From: Mucinivorans sp036654415
Lineage (GTDB): Bacteria; Bacteroidota; Bacteroidia; Bacteroidales; Rikenellaceae
Direction: 5' to 3'
Assembly (NCBI GenBank): GCA_036654415.1
Contig: JAVVSB010000003.1
Span: forward strand, 1-64,000
DNA: 64,000 nt
The notes under the pieces are model-generated. The model did not search any database. It had not been told where the DNA came from and was given only the letters and a program-made list of their open reading frames with translations. This document shows positions 33,381 through 42,128 of this stretch, one piece after another. How positions within the stretch are numbered: the stretch's first letter is position 1; every line of letters starts with the position of its first letter. Both the position numbers and the translations under genes were made by a program.

Positions 33381-35615
33381 ATGATGAAATATATACGTTT
33401 ATTAATGGTATTTGTACTTTGGTCTGGCATTTCAATGGAGCTTTTTGCACAAGCTTCCTGGCTTCCAGAGGAAAAAGACACTAATAAACATATCCGTTTG
33501 CTGGAATGTATCTACCAAGACGAAACGTTAAAACAGAGCGCAGAGATTGGGGCAAATTCGGATTGGCAGGTACAGATGGAGGAAAACGCAGGCGTGGGAG
33601 CAGGAGAAACATATACCTTTATCTTTACTGCCAAGCGAGACATGAAAGAAGCTGGGGTGGCCGTTGCTTTCGACCAGTATGGATGGACATCAGACAATTA
33701 TGTCATGATACCATCGTCCGTTTATAATGGGAACAGGCAGCGCATTGTAAACCGCGCGTATGCAACTGGACTGGACGAAAGCGATTATCGTCGTAAAGAT
33801 TTAGCACTCACCTCGAATCCTATTCCGCAACTGTCTCCTGAATATGGAACCGTGTCTCGGTTGGAGGTGAATGTAAGCAACACAGCTACTCCAGCTATGA
33901 CCTTTTTAGATAGGGCCAGACAAAGCGGAACAATTCTGTTGACCGACCAAGGAATATTATGGAATAATAAGATGCTAGATAATGCTTTTATTATAGAAGA
34001 GTCACCAGACAGAAGCATGGCTTCCTTTATTGTCAGTGCACCTGGGGTGCGTGAACGCAAACCAGAGTTTATCGGTTTTAGTAAAAGTCCAGATAGGGGA
34101 ATAGACGTAAAGAAAGGTGATGAGATTAGAATACAAGTGACCGAAATTGTTTTTTCATGCAAGGACGTTCCAGGGTTATTATCTCATTTTATGAAATATC
34201 GAAAAACGCACACCCAGACAGAACCTCCTCGCGACCTAATGCCCATGAGCGAAGTGTTTGCCCGTATGATTCGCAATATAGACGAACGCTATTTTAAAAA
34301 CGACCAATTTGAATATTATTGTCCAGAGAATGCCGATTGGATGTCGTTCGGCTGGATTGGTGGATTGATGAACACCTACCCTATGCTAACACTCGCAGAC
34401 GAGGAACATCTTCGCCGAGTCAAGCATACATTCGACTTTTCAATTCCTCGCGGACAAGGGAAGAGTGGTTATTTCTATGACGTACTGGGCTCAGACGGAA
34501 AGATTATTTATAGAGATGCTGCCCTCAATAATCCAGGGATTGGCCTCACTCGCAAAAATGGAGACATTCTGTACTGGATGGTAAAGCAATTTATGCTATT
34601 GAAGGAACAAGGAAACACCATCAATGCAGAATGGGACTCAAACATTCGTCTGCTAGCTGATGCTTTCGTTTCTACCTGGCAGAAGTATGGAACTTTGGGA
34701 AACTACCTAGACATAGAAACTGGAGAGATTGCCGTATACAATACAACAAGCGGAGCAATGGCGGTCGGGGGATTGGCCTTAGCCTCTTGTTATTATAATA
34801 ATCCTGTTTATCTGCAAGTAGCTTGCGAAGTAGCGGAAGATTATTATGCCAATTTTGCCCTCATTGGTTTTACCTCCGGAGGATGTGGTGATATTCTTCA
34901 GAATGCAGATTCGGAAACGGCAGTCGCTTTGATGACCTCCTTAATGACGTTGAACGAAGTAACTGGCAAGGAGCCATATCGAAAACAGGCCGAAGATTTG
35001 GCTAATCTCTGTGCCACTTGGACAGTCTCTTTTCCATATCGTTTGCCTGAAGATACGCCTTTGGCAAAACTCGGGGCAAACCTGACTGGAGCCGTATGGG
35101 CTAGTACACAAAACAAACACGGGGCCCCTGGGTTCTGTACGCAATCTGGAGACGCTTTATTTAAGTTATATCGAGCCACAGGAGAGGTGTTATATGCAGA
35201 TTTACTGCGTGACGTAATTCATGCGCATGCTGAAGGTATTCAGCCGAACGGAAAAATAACCGAGCGTCTGACCTATTGCGATGCCGACAGTCGCGGTTCA
35301 CGTGGAGATGGAGGCAAGACCGGTTGGAATGAGACCAATGGCGCATTGATGGCACTAGAGATACCTGGCATCTATCTGCGTACGGATATAGAACGGCTCT
35401 ATGTGTTCGACCACATAACAGTCGATGTCCACAAGAATAACTCAAAAGAGATGGTCCTTGCCCTAACCAACCCAACCACTTTTGATGCAGAGGTGTCAAT
35501 TCTGAGCGAAAATGCTTCTCAATCGGTTACCCCTTTGGGATGTAACGCCTTTCTTCATTGGAAAAAAGTAAAAATAAAAGCGGGGAAAACCATTAAATAC
35601 ACAGTGATTAAATAA
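33381..35615 (+). CDS. Exported protein, putative (alpha/alpha)-barrel carbohydrate-active enzyme (unclassified)
   Basis: A 744-residue protein with a classical signal peptide (LLMVFVLWSGISMELFAQ). The N-terminal ~280 residues are beta-rich. The middle (about 285-650) is helical with repeated aromatic/small-residue helix patterns like a six-hairpin glycosidase or lyase (for example DWMSFGWIGGLMNTYPMLT, GDILYWMVKQFMLLK, SGAMAVGGLALASCYY, GGKTGWNETNGALMALEIP). The C-terminal ~90 residues are a beta-sandwich. I do not recognise a specific family and see no certain catalytic residues. It is joined 1 nt overlapping to a second large enzyme-like gene, suggesting a joint role in glycan breakdown (inference). 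No SusC/SusD pair or regulator is adjacent. Confidence 0.75.
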   Translation: MMKYIRLLMVFVLWSGISMELFAQASWLPEEKDTNKHIRLLECIYQDETLKQSAEIGANSDWQVQMEENAGVGAGETYTFIFTAKRDMKEAGVAVAFDQYGWTSDNYVMIPSSVYNGNRQRIVNRAYATGLDESDYRRKDLALTSNPIPQLSPEYGTVSRLEVNVSNTATPAMTFLDRARQSGTILLTDQGILWNNKMLDNAFIIEESPDRSMASFIVSAPGVRERKPEFIGFSKSPDRGIDVKKGDEIRIQVTEIVFSCKDVPGLLSHFMKYRKTHTQTEPPRDLMPMSEVFARMIRNIDERYFKNDQFEYYCPENADWMSFGWIGGLMNTYPMLTLADEEHLRRVKHTFDFSIPRGQGKSGYFYDVLGSDGKIIYRDAALNNPGIGLTRKNGDILYWMVKQFMLLKEQGNTINAEWDSNIRLLADAFVSTWQKYGTLGNYLDIETGEIAVYNTTSGAMAVGGLALASCYYNNPVYLQVACEVAEDYYANFALIGFTSGGCGDILQNADSETAVALMTSLMTLNEVTGKEPYRKQAEDLANLCATWTVSFPYRLPEDTPLAKLGANLTGAVWASTQNKHGAPGFCTQSGDALFKLYRATGEVLYADLLRDVIHAHAEGIQPNGKITERLTYCDADSRGSRGDGGKTGWNETNGALMALEIPGIYLRTDIERLYVFDHITVDVHKNNSKEMVLALTNPTTFDAEVSILSENASQSVTPLGCNAFLHWKKVKIKAGKTIKYTVIK

Positions 35616-37891
35616 TGTATGGAATGAAAAAAACAACTATTTCACTCATATTCTGCCTATTCTTAACCGCTTGTGCCTCCAACGTATGGCAGTTTGACAC
35701 CAACTACTTAGGTATAACCGTGAATGAGAAGGGGTATATCACCAGCATGAGGAACAGGACAGTTTCGCCGCAACGTGAATTTAGTCCTTCGGATAGACCT
35801 TCTCCCATTATGTCACTATACAACAGTACAAAAAAGGAGTATTATTATCCTCAAAAAGCCTCCTATGACAAAGCTTCGCAAACCTTAACGCTCCGTTATT
35901 CCAATGAATCGGTAGCCAAAATAGCGATACAGCCACAGGATAAATATATTAAAATGACATTGCTCGCTTTAGAGCCAAGAAACGGCGTAGACGATATCCA
36001 ATGGGGTAGCTATCACACAAATATAACCAATCTTTTCGGAGAAATCATTGGCGTAGCTCGCGACACAACAGAGGCCATTAATTATAGTATCGGCCTGCTA
36101 GCCTTGAATGATAATACTTTGGGCGGAACATCCTCTCTAGAGGGTGATGCTGCCCCTTTTCAATACATAATTCACACTCCCGACTCCGTTCACTTTCCCC
36201 TTCCGACTCATTTACACGAAGGCCAAGTGTTTTCACTTGGAGGCAATGGCATTAGCGATGTTGCCTTTTATGCCAACAAGGAGGCCTATTACCGAATTAT
36301 GTATGGGAATGCCGCTTTAGTAGACGAAAAAGGACAAATTATCTTGCATTATCATTCGCGAAACAGAATGACAAAAAGAGAGGTCTATTACTCCCTGATA
36401 CCCAATATGGCTGCCAATGTGCCGAATCACATTGAAGTGGAACCTATCCCTGGTGTCGATTTTATTGGTTCTTCTATTGCTCTTTGGGGAAGTCCAGACA
36501 GCACGGCACTAACCGACGTAATACAAAACATAGTACTCTCCGAAGGACTACCCTACCCTACAGTAAATGGACGTTGGGTAAAAGACCCAACTGCTTATAA
36601 ACCCGACTTGATGACCTACGGAAACCTCTATGACAGCATCATATCCTATGCCTATCAATTAGGTTTTAAAGCTATCTATGCTTATGACCAAGGCTTTCTA
36701 CGCCCCGACCGCGGCAACAAAGGCTATTTGGACGGTAAACACTTTGAGCGAAAACCATTTCATTTTACCTCTGGAAACAAATCGCATAAGGACTTTGCTG
36801 CTATGGCTGCTGAAAAGGACATCCTACTAGGGCGTGTAACCATTACCAACTCACTGGCTCCAGGAACCAAAGACGCCAGCCCTATCCCCAGCGATAGCCT
36901 TTGTTATCAACAGAGACGAATACTCACACAAGAGCTGAATCCCACCGATACAATTATTCAGATAGATGACTCTACCTACATGAACGAAGTGGGCAGTTGG
37001 GAAGGTCATTGCGAAGAGCTGAACATCGTAAAAATAGGAAAAGAGTTGATACACTATCTAGGTATCTCGAAAACAAAGCCTTATACACTCAGAAATGTAA
37101 CGCGTGGTTATTGGGGTACTCAAGCAACATCTCATGCAGCCAATGACACCGTATACAAATTACAGGTCACCATCCGTTACGGCTATGATGGACTGATACC
37201 CAACATTGCCTTGCAAGATAAGATAGCTGAATTTTATGCCGAAGCGGCTCATATTAATGGCGTCACTCATTATGATTTCGACGGACAGGAGTTTCTTTTC
37301 AACAACGGTCACGGCTATTATTCCACAAAACGCTTCTTTCGCAAAATGTTTGAAAAGGCACAAACCCTAAATGTACCTTATATACGCGTTAGCGGTGCGA
37401 CCCTGTCAGAAGGTTCGTGGCATTATCAAAGTGTATGGAACGTGGGGGGTGGGAAAAACCTGTATGATGTAGATACTCGCGAATGGGGCAGTAGTACCAG
37501 TCAGGGGAAAGACCTAAGAGATGTGACCTATTCAAACTATTTCCCAGTCTCCTTTGGAGGCAACTTTGCCATAAAAGACACATCGACAGTCGAGCAATAC
37601 GAACACATTCAAGCACTTTCTGTGGGGTATGGAGCGACCTACTATTTATCTATTAGCCAGAAGGATGTGGAGAGTTGTCCACAAAAATATCAAATATTTC
37701 GAGCCATCCGCACGTGGGAAGAGGCGAGAAAGGCCAATGCTTTCCCTCGTTCCATCAAAAAGTTACTAATGAACCCAATATACAATTGGAGACTGGAGGC
37801 AGGAAAAGATTTCAACAGCTGGATACTCTACCGAATGGCTGACGGCAAAAAACAGGAATCCTACCATTTGAAGCGAGCAATAGGGTATTAA
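35615..37891 (+). CDS. Lipoprotein, putative TIM-barrel glycoside hydrolase (unclassified)
   Basis: A 758-residue lipoprotein (LIFCLFLTAC). The N-terminal ~270 residues are a beta-sandwich-like domain. From about 300 on there is an alpha/beta pattern compatible with a TIM barrel: GSSIALWGSP, LGFKAIYAYDQGF, ILLGRVTITNSLAP, and VTHYDFDGQEFLFNN (about residue 548), where Asp/Glu could be catalytic. Within the barrel a beta insertion (about 440-510, IVKIGKELIHYLGIS, YTLRNVTRGYWGTQATSHA) resembles a tail-fibre-like sandwich. I do not know the family; the layout recalls clan D hydrolases. The ATG overlaps the previous stop codon by one base (TAATG); an in-frame ATG also lies at 35624. No gene follows closely. 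Confidence 0.75.
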   Translation: MYGMKKTTISLIFCLFLTACASNVWQFDTNYLGITVNEKGYITSMRNRTVSPQREFSPSDRPSPIMSLYNSTKKEYYYPQKASYDKASQTLTLRYSNESVAKIAIQPQDKYIKMTLLALEPRNGVDDIQWGSYHTNITNLFGEIIGVARDTTEAINYSIGLLALNDNTLGGTSSLEGDAAPFQYIIHTPDSVHFPLPTHLHEGQVFSLGGNGISDVAFYANKEAYYRIMYGNAALVDEKGQIILHYHSRNRMTKREVYYSLIPNMAANVPNHIEVEPIPGVDFIGSSIALWGSPDSTALTDVIQNIVLSEGLPYPTVNGRWVKDPTAYKPDLMTYGNLYDSIISYAYQLGFKAIYAYDQGFLRPDRGNKGYLDGKHFERKPFHFTSGNKSHKDFAAMAAEKDILLGRVTITNSLAPGTKDASPIPSDSLCYQQRRILTQELNPTDTIIQIDDSTYMNEVGSWEGHCEELNIVKIGKELIHYLGISKTKPYTLRNVTRGYWGTQATSHAANDTVYKLQVTIRYGYDGLIPNIALQDKIAEFYAEAAHINGVTHYDFDGQEFLFNNGHGYYSTKRFFRKMFEKAQTLNVPYIRVSGATLSEGSWHYQSVWNVGGGKNLYDVDTREWGSSTSQGKDLRDVTYSNYFPVSFGGNFAIKDTSTVEQYEHIQALSVGYGATYYLSISQKDVESCPQKYQIFRAIRTWEEARKANAFPRSIKKLLMNPIYNWRLEAGKDFNSWILYRMADGKKQESYHLKRAIGY

Positions 37892-38063
37892 TTTACCCAT
37901 TATCGTCTATTAAAATAATCTACCCCATACTTACACATTAGGAGAAATTTGCAGAATCAATTAATGGATTTTAAAGCCACCCTAGGGAACCACAATGGGT
38001 ATTCCTTTTGACAATTAAACCAAATTACACAAAAACAAGCCTTCAAAATCCAAAATATTGTTC

Positions 38064-38071
38064 TAACTTTG
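38064..38071 (+). promoter_or_regulatory. -7 promoter element for manA
   Basis: TAACTTTG matches TAnnTTTG. The predicted leader is about 107 nt. The rest of the 291-nt spacer (37892-38182) shows nothing recognisable. Confidence 0.55.
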
Positions 38072-38182
38072 TAGCCATAGAATAATTGTCAACCTTGCTA
38101 ATGCAATCTATGTATATGATTTGGCGTTTACACCAAATCAATCATTAATTTACAGTGAGTTACTTAAAATAAGACGTATCTT

Positions 38183-39154
38183 ATGTTATATCCTCTTAAA
38201 TTTAAACCCCTCTACAAAGAGCGTATATGGGGCGGTCGTGAGTTGGAGACGACCTTTGGTAAAAAACTTCCTTCGGGCAAAGTGATTGGCGAAAGTTGGG
38301 AACTTTCGGCCGTGGCTGGTGATGTGTCGGTGGTAAGTAACGGCAAACTCAAAGGCAATAACCTGCAAGAACTTATAGAAATCTATATGGGCGACTTGGT
38401 TGGTGAAAATGTCTATGACCGTTTTGGCGATGAATTTCCGCTACTTATCAAATTGATTGATGCTCAGGATTTTTTGTCGATACAAGTCCACCCCAACGAT
38501 GAGCTTTCACGTCAAAGGCACAATGCCTACGGCAAGACAGAAATGTGGTATGTAATTGACCACAAACCTGGAGCCGAGCTCTTTTTGGGCTTTAACCAAG
38601 AGATGACACGCGAAAAATATATCGATTACCTAAATCGAGGTAAATTAGACGAGTTACTCACTCGCTATAAGGTAAGTAAAAACAGCGCATACTTCATTCC
38701 AGCAGGAGCCATTCACGCCATAGGCAAGGGAATTTTGATTGCCGAAATTCAACAAACCTCCGATATCACTTACCGTGTCTTCGACTTCAACCGCGTAGAT
38801 GCCAATGGCAAAGGACGCGAGCTCCACACCGAACTAGCTTTAGATGCCATAGATTACAGCTCAGGGCGTAATTACGAGGTGACCCAAGCACCAATGGCTG
38901 GCAAAGCTATCCAATTGGAAAGCTGTAAATATTTTGAAACCAACACATTATTGGTCACGGGGACAGCCGAACGCGATTTTTCGATGTTGGATAGTTTTGT
39001 GGTCTACCTATGCTTAGATGGTGCGCTGCGCGTTATAACTGAAAGCGGAACTGAAGATTTGGTCAAAGGAGAGACCATTCTGCTACCAGCCGTCATCGAC
39101 AACGTGATATTTGAAGGCAACGGGACTCTGCTCGAGAGTTATATTCCAGCTTAA
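38183..39154 (+). CDS. manA: Mannose-6-phosphate isomerase, class I
   Basis: Zinc enzyme that interconverts mannose-6-phosphate and fructose-6-phosphate, feeding GDP-mannose/fucose synthesis or mannose use. The 323-residue Bacillus-type short form carries the zinc ligands in SIQVHPND (Gln101, His103), GKTEMWYV (Glu120) and PAGAIHAIG (His178). A single gene with its own -7 box and terminator. Adjacent carbohydrate-active candidates upstream suggest, but do not prove, a link to mannose-containing glycans. Confidence 0.95.
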   Translation: MLYPLKFKPLYKERIWGGRELETTFGKKLPSGKVIGESWELSAVAGDVSVVSNGKLKGNNLQELIEIYMGDLVGENVYDRFGDEFPLLIKLIDAQDFLSIQVHPNDELSRQRHNAYGKTEMWYVIDHKPGAELFLGFNQEMTREKYIDYLNRGKLDELLTRYKVSKNSAYFIPAGAIHAIGKGILIAEIQQTSDITYRVFDFNRVDANGKGRELHTELALDAIDYSSGRNYEVTQAPMAGKAIQLESCKYFETNTLLVTGTAERDFSMLDSFVVYLCLDGALRVITESGTEDLVKGETILLPAVIDNVIFEGNGTLLESYIPA

Positions 39155-39170
39155 TGTTTAAAACTGATAA

Positions 39171-39208
39171 AAACAGCCTGTCTGAAATTATTTTCAGGCA
39201 GGCTGTTT
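39171..39208 (+). terminator. Terminator after manA
   Basis: A 17-bp stem (39171-39187 with 39192-39208) with one G-U pair and a 4-nt loop, closely followed by TATT. Confidence 0.9.
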
Positions 39209-39219
39209 TATTGGACACC

Positions 39220-39450
39220 GTAATATCTATCGATAGAGCTTGTGCATGGAGACAATGGCATCACTGACCTACTCGCGAAAGAGTGCAGGCAAAAGCACAT
39301 CAACATCGGCTCCTATGCGAAAGCAACTCTGGACGGTAGTCAACAGTGTGTATTCAAAGATGGAATAATCCTCGTCCGTTGTACTTAGGCTTGTGAATGG
39401 TACCAGAGGCAAAGATAGTATTAACTCAGGCCAAATAACAGCTTATGTTA
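39220..39450 (-). pseudogene. Possible decayed coding remnant
   Basis: On the minus strand a 57-codon open stretch (beginning AVIWPELI and ending LLPALFRE) is followed by a stop and then continues in the same frame for about 13 codons (VSDAIVSMHKLYR) before another stop. The residue mix looks protein-like, but it has no start codon context, and I do not recognise the family. It may equally be chance. The rest of the spacer (39209-39541) shows only the two hairpins. Confidence 0.3.
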
Positions 39451-39474
39451 TCTCAATGTATTACTACCACAAAT

Positions 39475-39517
39475 ACAGAGGGTAAAGACAGCCTACACGG
39501 CTAACTTTACCCTCTGT
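39475..39517 (-). terminator. Terminator after oxaloacetate decarboxylase-like gene
   Basis: A 13-bp perfect outer stem (39475-39487 with 39505-39517) with a smaller inner stem in the loop, 25 nt after the minus-strand stop codon. Confidence 0.75.
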
Positions 39518-39541
39518 GGTTAATGATTTAGATAAAAGTTA

Positions 39542-41392
39542 TTAGCTAATTTCGACCATGGCAGCACCTGCAGCAACCGAATCTCCGTCGGCAACCAATA
39601 TTTGACGAACCGTACCAGCGTATGGAGTGGAAATGTTATTCTCCATCTTCATGGCCTCAAGAATTATAACATCCTGTCCAGCTGTAACTTTATCACCAAC
39701 TTTAACCAAAGTTTGGAAAACACGGCCAGGCATAGGAGATTCGATAATCTGGCCTGTGATGGCAAGCTTCTCGGCCTTGACCTCTTGGACTACCTCTAAT
39801 GTAGAGTTCTTAGCCTTATAAGCTTCGACCTTTAATTTGGTAAGATAATCCTTGGCTACCTGAGGGAAGAGTTCCAGAAGAAGGACCTCTTTCTCGTTCT
39901 CGGCCAAGAGCACACCACCAGCCTCGGCCAACTGTGGATTGGGTTGCATCTGATATTTAGAGGTGTCGTAAGGAATCTCCTCCCGCGAACCAGTAATCTT
40001 CAAACGGAACTCGGGGTCAACAGGAACAGGTGTCTTACCATATTCGCCCTTAACCAACCCAACAAACTGATTGGAACAATTGGTATACATAGGTTTACCT
40101 GCGCGCACATCCAAGGCGCAATTAACTGCCTGAGCACCAATAATTTGAGATGTAGGAGTAACCAATGGTATCAACCCTGCAGCAGCACGAACCTCGGGGA
40201 TGAGAAGCATGGCATTTTCCAAAATATCCTCAGCCTTAAGAGCCTTGAGCTGGGCCACCATGTTGGTATACATACCCCCTGGTATCTCAGCATTTTTGAC
40301 CAATTCGTTGGGAGCTGGGAAATTATAGTAAGCCTCAATCTTTTGGCACACATCAATCAGTGTAGCCTCGTCAACATCACGAGCAGCCTTAACAGCCTGG
40401 TCGATAAGGGCATCTATCTCGGCTGGGACAGCCTCTGTAAGCGGATTGAACGGTTTAGGATACTGTTTTACGGCATCATAAGCTGCCAGCTCCTTGCGGA
40501 TATAGAAGAGTTCGTGGTTGATTTTGGCCACAGCCTCCATATTGACATCCAACTCAACACCCATCTTCTTGCAAAAGAGGTATATAAACTCAATGGAAGG
40601 GGCAGCTGGACCACCAGAAAAATTCCAAATATTGGTATCCACAATATCTACACCAGCAGCTATGGCCGAAACCACAGAAGCCAAGCCATAACCAGGTGTG
40701 CAGTGGGTGTGGAAGTCGATGGGCAGGTCCAACTCTGTTTTGAGAAGTTTTACTAAATCATAGACACGTTTGGGCGGAATCAAGCCACTCATATCCTTTA
40801 TGGTAATCATGTCGGCACCAAGTTCTTTCATCTGGCGCGCCTTGTCCAAGAAATAGCCATCAGTAAAGACCTTTTGTGGCTCAACGGTTTTTTTGAACAT
40901 TCCGAACAAACCTTTAGAGGTTGTCTTGGCAGTAGGCTTAGGATCAATGGTATAGCAAATTGCACAGTCGGCAATCCCGCCATATTTTTTAACATATTTA
41001 ATGGTTGCCTTGACATTGTCCACATCATTAAGCGCATCAAAAATACGCATAATTGAGAGCCCTGACTCCATGGCATTACGGCAAAAACCATCTATGATTT
41101 GGTCAGTGTAAGGAGCGTAACCAAAGAGGTTACGTCCACGCGAAAGAGCTGTTAACTTACTTACATCACCAACGGCAGCCTTGATTTTTTCGAGACGATG
41201 CCAAGGGTTTTCGGCCAAGTAACGCATTACCGAGTCAGGCACTGCCCCACCCCACACCTCCATAGCGTAGAAATGTGCGTCTTTGTAAAATGGAAGCACT
41301 CTATCGACTTGAGCCTGAGTCATTCGAGTGGCAAAAGAAGATTGTTGACCGTCGCGAAGGGTCAAATCGCGAATTTTAAGTTTCTGTGCCAT
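39542..41392 (-). CDS. Biotin-dependent carboxyltransferase: oxaloacetate decarboxylase alpha / pyruvate carboxylase subunit B
   Basis: A 616-residue protein with an N-terminal carboxyltransferase TIM barrel (about 1-280, RDLTLRDGQQS; DMITIKDMSGL; FHTHCTPGYGLASV), a PYC/OADA conserved middle domain (about 290-460), and a C-terminal biotinyl domain with the biotin lysine in EAMKMEN (about 582-588). It transfers CO2 between biotin and pyruvate/oxaloacetate. Whether it works with a Na+-pumping decarboxylase or with a separate biotin carboxylase cannot be told: neither partner is adjacent. In Bacteroidales it may feed the C4 part of propionate/succinate fermentation (known pathway; role here inferred). 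It is monocistronic, 30 nt after the gene at 41422. Confidence 0.93.
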   Translation of the reverse strand: MAQKLKIRDLTLRDGQQSSFATRMTQAQVDRVLPFYKDAHFYAMEVWGGAVPDSVMRYLAENPWHRLEKIKAAVGDVSKLTALSRGRNLFGYAPYTDQIIDGFCRNAMESGLSIMRIFDALNDVDNVKATIKYVKKYGGIADCAICYTIDPKPTAKTTSKGLFGMFKKTVEPQKVFTDGYFLDKARQMKELGADMITIKDMSGLIPPKRVYDLVKLLKTELDLPIDFHTHCTPGYGLASVVSAIAAGVDIVDTNIWNFSGGPAAPSIEFIYLFCKKMGVELDVNMEAVAKINHELFYIRKELAAYDAVKQYPKPFNPLTEAVPAEIDALIDQAVKAARDVDEATLIDVCQKIEAYYNFPAPNELVKNAEIPGGMYTNMVAQLKALKAEDILENAMLLIPEVRAAAGLIPLVTPTSQIIGAQAVNCALDVRAGKPMYTNCSNQFVGLVKGEYGKTPVPVDPEFRLKITGSREEIPYDTSKYQMQPNPQLAEAGGVLLAENEKEVLLLELFPQVAKDYLTKLKVEAYKAKNSTLEVVQEVKAEKLAITGQIIESPMPGRVFQTLVKVGDKVTAGQDVIILEAMKMENNISTPYAGTVRQILVADGDSVAAGAAMVEIS

Positions 41393-41421
41393 CTGATTAG
41401 TTATTAGTAATTTATATTTAA

Positions 41422-42066
41422 TTATTTAGTTGCCAAAAATTCCGGGAATGCCATCCACAAATGTTCAGTGGCCTGCCACAACTCGCTTTGATGGTTACTA
41501 AGTTCATCACGTAGAGAAACGCTAATAGTGAATGATTTATTTTGTCTCTGAGCAGCCCAGGCCTCTATCAATTCGGCCTCAAGACGTGAAAAAAGCGCTG
41601 GAGAATAGTGCTCCTCAAAAAGTTCCCACTCGCCCAAGGCAATGTAGCAGTAAGTAAGAGGCAGAGCTGCTCCAAAATGGTCCTCGGGGTCAAGCTCCAT
41701 AACAGTTTCAAACATGGCTGCCGCCATCTCGAAATCACCAAAAACATAATGGTCATAACCAGAAAGAAAAATAATCTCGACAAAAACATGATTCTTTTCG
41801 TGGCTCATATTTATCTCCATGGCCTCATCTTCTGAAAGAGCATCAAGAGTCATCTGGGCTCCCATAAGCCTTTGCTCACAAGCCTCTTCTACATCATCTC
41901 TATCCATCAGCAAATCAGAAAGAGCCATGTGAGCACCAAGATTATACGGTTCTTTGAGAAGCAAAGAACGCAGGAACTGTTCACTGGGATTATCTCCAAT
42001 AGCTGTCAGTGAGCCAGGGTATTCCACGTTATAGAGGTTGTCTGAGGTTGGTTTAAGGGTTATCAT
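41422..42066 (-). CDS. Conserved hypothetical protein with TPR-like helices
   Basis: A 214-residue cytoplasmic protein with no recognised family. Helical repeats are visible (EPYNLGAHMALSDLLMDRDD, YDHYVFGDFEMAAAMFETV, LTYCYIALGEWELFEEHYS), which is a TPR-like pattern. It begins with ATG at 42066, 62 nt from the divergent hemW. The order hypothetical-carboxyltransferase on the same strand suggests a shared transcript. A general scaffold role is plausible, nothing more. Confidence 0.7.
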   Translation of the reverse strand: MITLKPTSDNLYNVEYPGSLTAIGDNPSEQFLRSLLLKEPYNLGAHMALSDLLMDRDDVEEACEQRLMGAQMTLDALSEDEAMEINMSHEKNHVFVEIIFLSGYDHYVFGDFEMAAAMFETVMELDPEDHFGAALPLTYCYIALGEWELFEEHYSPALFSRLEAELIEAWAAQRQNKSFTISVSLRDELSNHQSELWQATEHLWMAFPEFLATK

Positions 42067-42113
42067 AAATATAGATTGAATGGTTACAAAGTGTAAATAT
42101 ACTAAATTTTTAT

Positions 42114-42121
42114 TACTTTTG
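42114..42121 (+). promoter_or_regulatory. -7 promoter element for hemW
   Basis: TACTTTTG matches TAnnTTTG; ATG at 42129 is 7 nt downstream, so the leader would be very short. Confidence 0.6.
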
Positions 42122-42128
42122 TTATATT

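Noticed and set aside
40000..40756. Long plus-strand open frame opposite the carboxyltransferase gene
   Set aside because: Shadow of the biotin-dependent enzyme; no motifs, and the minus-strand gene is certain.
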